Shown here piece after piece: positions 22,406 through 24,826 of a stretch of 24,826 nt of DNA. This stretch comes from Chloracidobacterium sp. UBA3360 (GTDB lineage: Bacteria; Acidobacteriota; Blastocatellia; Pyrinomonadales; Pyrinomonadaceae), in assembly GCA_002360555.1 (NCBI GenBank), contig DEQS01000114.1, positions 1 through 24,826 on the forward strand, read 5' to 3'. Position numbers and translations under genes: made by a program. Every line of letters begins with the position of its first letter. Positions within the stretch are counted from its first letter, which is position 1. The notes below the pieces were generated by a model. That model saw only the letters and a list, made by a program, of their open reading frames with translations. It did not search any database and was not told where the DNA came from.

Positions 22406-22888
22406 TGTGCTTTTCCGTGCGGCTCCCTTAAAGACCTCGCGGCTGCGCCGCCGCTGGAGGCATAGCCTCGGATGATCTATAAAACAGCACGGTGAACCAT
22501 AGGTTCACCGCTCGGCGAGAAACGGCGGCATAATAGATCCCGCGTTATTGCTATACCACCGTCTCCGACGGTTCGGACACAAGTACCTGCATCACCCACA
22601 TTTCTGGCACAAAATACGTGCCAGTGTTGCGGTAGGCCCGCAACCGTGCGATATGGGCTACAAATATATCGCCATCTCCGACGGTTTTCCGATCCCGATA
22701 TGCCCGAATAAACAACCGCTTAATTTAAGCGGTCCACCTTGGTCCACCTTGGTCCACCTGGTCCGGACCGGACCAAACGCCGCCTAAAGGCGGGACTCCA
22801 AGCGTAAGACAGGCCGCGAATCCCAACAACTCGGGGCTCGCGACCTTTCTTAATTCTGACTACGGGCGACTGACTACTGGCTACCGCA
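22406..22888. repeat. Palindrome-rich gene-free zone including inverted copy D
   Basis: No gene is seen. It holds GAGGC-ATA-GCCTC (22457-22469) and CGGTGAACC-ATA-GGTTCACCG (22490-22510). An inverted copy of the composite repeat lies at 22602-22682 (TGGCAC/GTGCCA, TTGCGG/CCGCAA, GGGCTACAAATAT). The dyad ACCGCTTAA-T-TTAAGCGGT is at 22715-22733, a GGTCCACCTT triplication at 22731-22760, then GGTCCGGACC, and CCGCC-TAAA-GGCGG near 22780-22792. The 17-base phrase shared with the groES-groEL spacer is at 22870-22886. Confidence 0.8.
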
Positions 22889-24472
22889 TCACGTCGAAGA
22901 AACCGGGTGACGCTTTCGGCCGAGGGCATCTTGGAGACGGTTTTCGAGGACCGTTGAGGAATGATCGCCGCTTATCAGATTGCGCACGGTGCGAAGTATG
23001 CGGCTGGGATGCGTTGCGTAGCCGACAAAATAATTGAGCAGCATAAACGACACTCTGACCGCAGCGAGTTCAAAGTTGGTCATGTTCGGGTTTGACGTTC
23101 CCTGCGGCTTGAGAAAGTTAAATTTGCCGTTAAACGAAACGAGAGACATAAAATACGCGTCGTTCAGCGTAACTTTACCTTCCCTTTGCAGCTGCTTGAA
23201 AATGTCGGTTCCGGGATAGGACGAAAAGATAAAGAAAGGCACCTCCTCGACGCCGAGGGCGGCCATTCGAAGGCCAAACCAGAGCGTACGGAGGACGTCG
23301 GAGCGAGTTTCGTGCGGAAAGCCGATTATTAGATTTGTGCGGACGATCAGCCCAAGCCGGACGGCGGTCTTTAGCGATTCTGTCATGCGAACGAGATCGA
23401 CCTTTTTGTCGATCTTTTCGAGCGTTCTGGGTGAACCGCTTTCGGGTGCATACGCCATGTAGCGGCAGCCGGTGTCGCGGAGCAGCGTCAGTATCTCTTC
23501 GTCGAGCACTTCGCTGCGGGTACCGCTTGGCAGAGACCACGACATGCCAAGATCTTCCTCTTTCAAGCGGCGGCAAAATTCGAGCGTCCAGCTTTTCTTT
23601 GTAAATACGGTCAGATCATAAAACTGGAACGACGTTATCTGATACCTGTCGCGATAATGTTTGATCTCAGCGATCAGGTCATCGATATCACGCAAGACGT
23701 ATCGCGTCGTCCACATCTGCGGGCTCGAACAAAACTTGCACTTATACGGGCATCCGCGTGAACCGAGCATCGGCATGTCGCGTTCGGATGAAACGCCATA
23801 AGATTTGCCAGCGAGCCAAAAACGTTCGAGATAGCCTTCGGGCCAATGCGGCCAAGGCATCGTATCGATCTCTTTTATACGCGACAGCCCTCCGTTGTCG
23901 TGAAACTCGCCGTCAGCGTCGAGATAACAAATGCCGCCGACCTCGCTGTAATTACCTGAGGTCCATGCCTCGATCAGCTCGTACAGAGTGTGTTCGCCCT
24001 CGCCCTTTACGATAACGTCGAGAGCCGGACAATCGCGAAGGCTGTAATCCGCAAGGGCCGTGAAATGCTCGCCGCCGCCCACCAGCAACTGATTAGGGAA
24101 ACGGTACCGAACCCTCGTGATCAGGTCTTTTAACAGAACCCACTCGCACGAGAACATACTGCTAAAGCCGATCACGTCGGCGTCCGCGGGAATACTCTCC
24201 ACCAACTCGTCGAGGTCGATGCCCTGGATCTGAAATCCGGGATATTCTTTTAGCGTCCGAACGACGCCCAGATCCGCAGCCGTGCCGTCCACGATCTCGA
24301 CTTTGTGGCCTTTTTTGAGAAGATACCCGGCGATATACGCCAGCCCGATTGCCGGCGAAGCCTCGTTGTTGAGCGAACCTTCGCGTGAGATAAGCGGCGC
24401 ACGCACGAGCGCTACATTCAAGCAGCCCGGGGATTTAGGTTCATTTAGTTGATCATCAGGTATTTTCACCAT
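22889..24472 (-). CDS. B12-binding radical SAM enzyme
   Basis: The 527-residue protein has an N-terminal cobalamin-binding-like domain (about 15-170: PAIGLAYIAGYLLKKGHKVEIVD, ADVIGFSSMF, LLVGGGEHFT, VIVKGEGEHTLYELI). The radical SAM core has the [4Fe-4S] motif CPYKCKFC (C241, C245, C248), and later APESGSPRTLEKIDKK and IIGFPHET. This is the class B, BchE/HpnP-like layout, covering methyltransferases and ring or lipid-modifying enzymes. The substrate is unknown; a hydrophobic C-terminal region (VRVSFMLLNYFVGYATHP) is common in members acting on lipids or pigments. It stands alone, and its stop lies 2 bp from the repeat zone. The start is ATG 24472. Confidence 0.92.
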   Translation of the reverse strand: MVKIPDDQLNEPKSPGCLNVALVRAPLISREGSLNNEASPAIGLAYIAGYLLKKGHKVEIVDGTAADLGVVRTLKEYPGFQIQGIDLDELVESIPADADVIGFSSMFSCEWVLLKDLITRVRYRFPNQLLVGGGEHFTALADYSLRDCPALDVIVKGEGEHTLYELIEAWTSGNYSEVGGICYLDADGEFHDNGGLSRIKEIDTMPWPHWPEGYLERFWLAGKSYGVSSERDMPMLGSRGCPYKCKFCSSPQMWTTRYVLRDIDDLIAEIKHYRDRYQITSFQFYDLTVFTKKSWTLEFCRRLKEEDLGMSWSLPSGTRSEVLDEEILTLLRDTGCRYMAYAPESGSPRTLEKIDKKVDLVRMTESLKTAVRLGLIVRTNLIIGFPHETRSDVLRTLWFGLRMAALGVEEVPFFIFSSYPGTDIFKQLQREGKVTLNDAYFMSLVSFNGKFNFLKPQGTSNPNMTNFELAAVRVSFMLLNYFVGYATHPSRILRTVRNLISGDHSSTVLENRLQDALGRKRHPVSST

Positions 24473-24615
24473 CCATAAATAGATAGCTATTCGGCACGTT
24501 TTCCCAGAAAATCAGCGGCGAATCGTCGGGTTCTAGCAATCGCTAAACGATAATGGCGAGAGGGGAACGAAAAGACGTAACAAAATTCTTCGGCTAAATC
24601 GGGCCTTGTCGCGTC

Positions 24616-24644
24616 TTTACATTGCGGCGGATCTCGGATATTAA
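24616..24644 (+). promoter_or_regulatory. Candidate sigma70 promoter of the last gene
   Basis: TTTACA (24616-24621), a 17-bp spacer and TATTAA (24639-24644) precede the final gene, giving a leader of about 40 nt. The rest of the divergent gap 24473-24615 shows nothing recognisable. Confidence 0.6.
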
Positions 24645-24692
24645 TGTTGCGTGATCCCGCACACAAATGAATTTATCTTTTAGGAGAGAAGA

Positions 24693-24826
24693 ATGTTGAA
24701 AAAATTATTCATTATTTCATCGGTTTTGTTTGCGTTGACCATTAGTGCATCGGCCGTTTCGGCTCAAAACTGGGTAAACCTCGGTTCGCGAACGGTCAAT
24801 GACCAAGCCGATCACGACACTTGGAA
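24693..24826 (+). CDS. Small secreted protein, N-terminal part (DUF2541-like), runs off window
   Basis: ATG at 24693 follows a strong ribosome binding site (TAGGAGAG, 24681-24688). The visible 44 codons give a signal peptide MLKKLFIISSVLFALTISAS, cleavage after VSAQ, then NWVNLGSRTVNDQADHDTW. The W-x2-LG-x-R-x-V-x-D-x2-DHDT pattern is like the start of DUF2541-type secreted proteins of unknown function. The frame is open to the window edge. Confidence 0.78.
   Translation, partial: MLKKLFIISSVLFALTISASAVSAQNWVNLGSRTVNDQADHDTW

Noticed and set aside
1..24826. tRNA, rRNA, prophage or full insertion sequence
   Set aside because: No cloverleaf, rRNA segment, integrase, transposase or phage structural gene was recognised in the window.

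Overview
This is a bacterial chromosomal window of about 53% GC by eye, with dense genes on both strands and many short dispersed repeats. The most likely source is an Acidobacteriota relative (Blastocatellia / Pyrinomonadaceae type). This rests on gene style, secreted small proteins, intergenic inverted repeats of the 'CCACRGATRAACACAGAT' kind and palindromic repeat mosaics. It is an inference from general familiarity; no marker search was possible.

Layout. 1-4630: a minus-strand serine hydrolase (cut by the window edge) lies behind a LysR-type regulator. Divergent from these is a plus-strand pair, an SSS-family Na+/solute symporter overlapping a secreted NagZ-like GH3 glycosidase, which suggests uptake of amino sugars or muropeptide-derived sugars. 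4710-6257: an unusually long diaminopimelate-decarboxylase-like enzyme. 6251-13865: a run of six tightly spaced minus-strand genes, in transcription order HEAT-repeat membrane protein, Bcp-like peroxiredoxin, uvrB, FAD-linked oxidase, HAD phosphatase-like protein and TPR protein. 14095-15834: purC and a MOSC protein, end to end. 15885-18065: the groES-groEL operon, with a textbook sigma70 promoter overlapping a perfect CIRCE operator, so HrcA-type heat-shock repression is expected. 18205-20384: a three-gene accessory cassette of an unrecognised protein, a DUF4238 protein and an HEPN-like protein split by a frameshift at an A8 run. 20385-22888: a repeat-rich zone with two small secreted proteins, composite palindromic repeats and a 21-bp minisatellite. 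22889-24472: a B12-binding radical SAM enzyme. 24693-end: the start of a small secreted protein with a clear promoter and ribosome binding site.

The core genes are ordinary. The interest lies in how small repeats have been incorporated into genes. One supplies the start codon and much of the signal peptide of the serine hydrolase. A double palindrome encodes about 13 residues inside the FAD oxidase. A repeat phrase lies in frame in the MOSC protein. A CAGTTGT tandem with a companion phrase separates groES from groEL. The best candidate for a little-described system is the 18.2-20.4 kb cassette, with its DUF4238 and HEPN-like members, but its function cannot be read from sequence alone.
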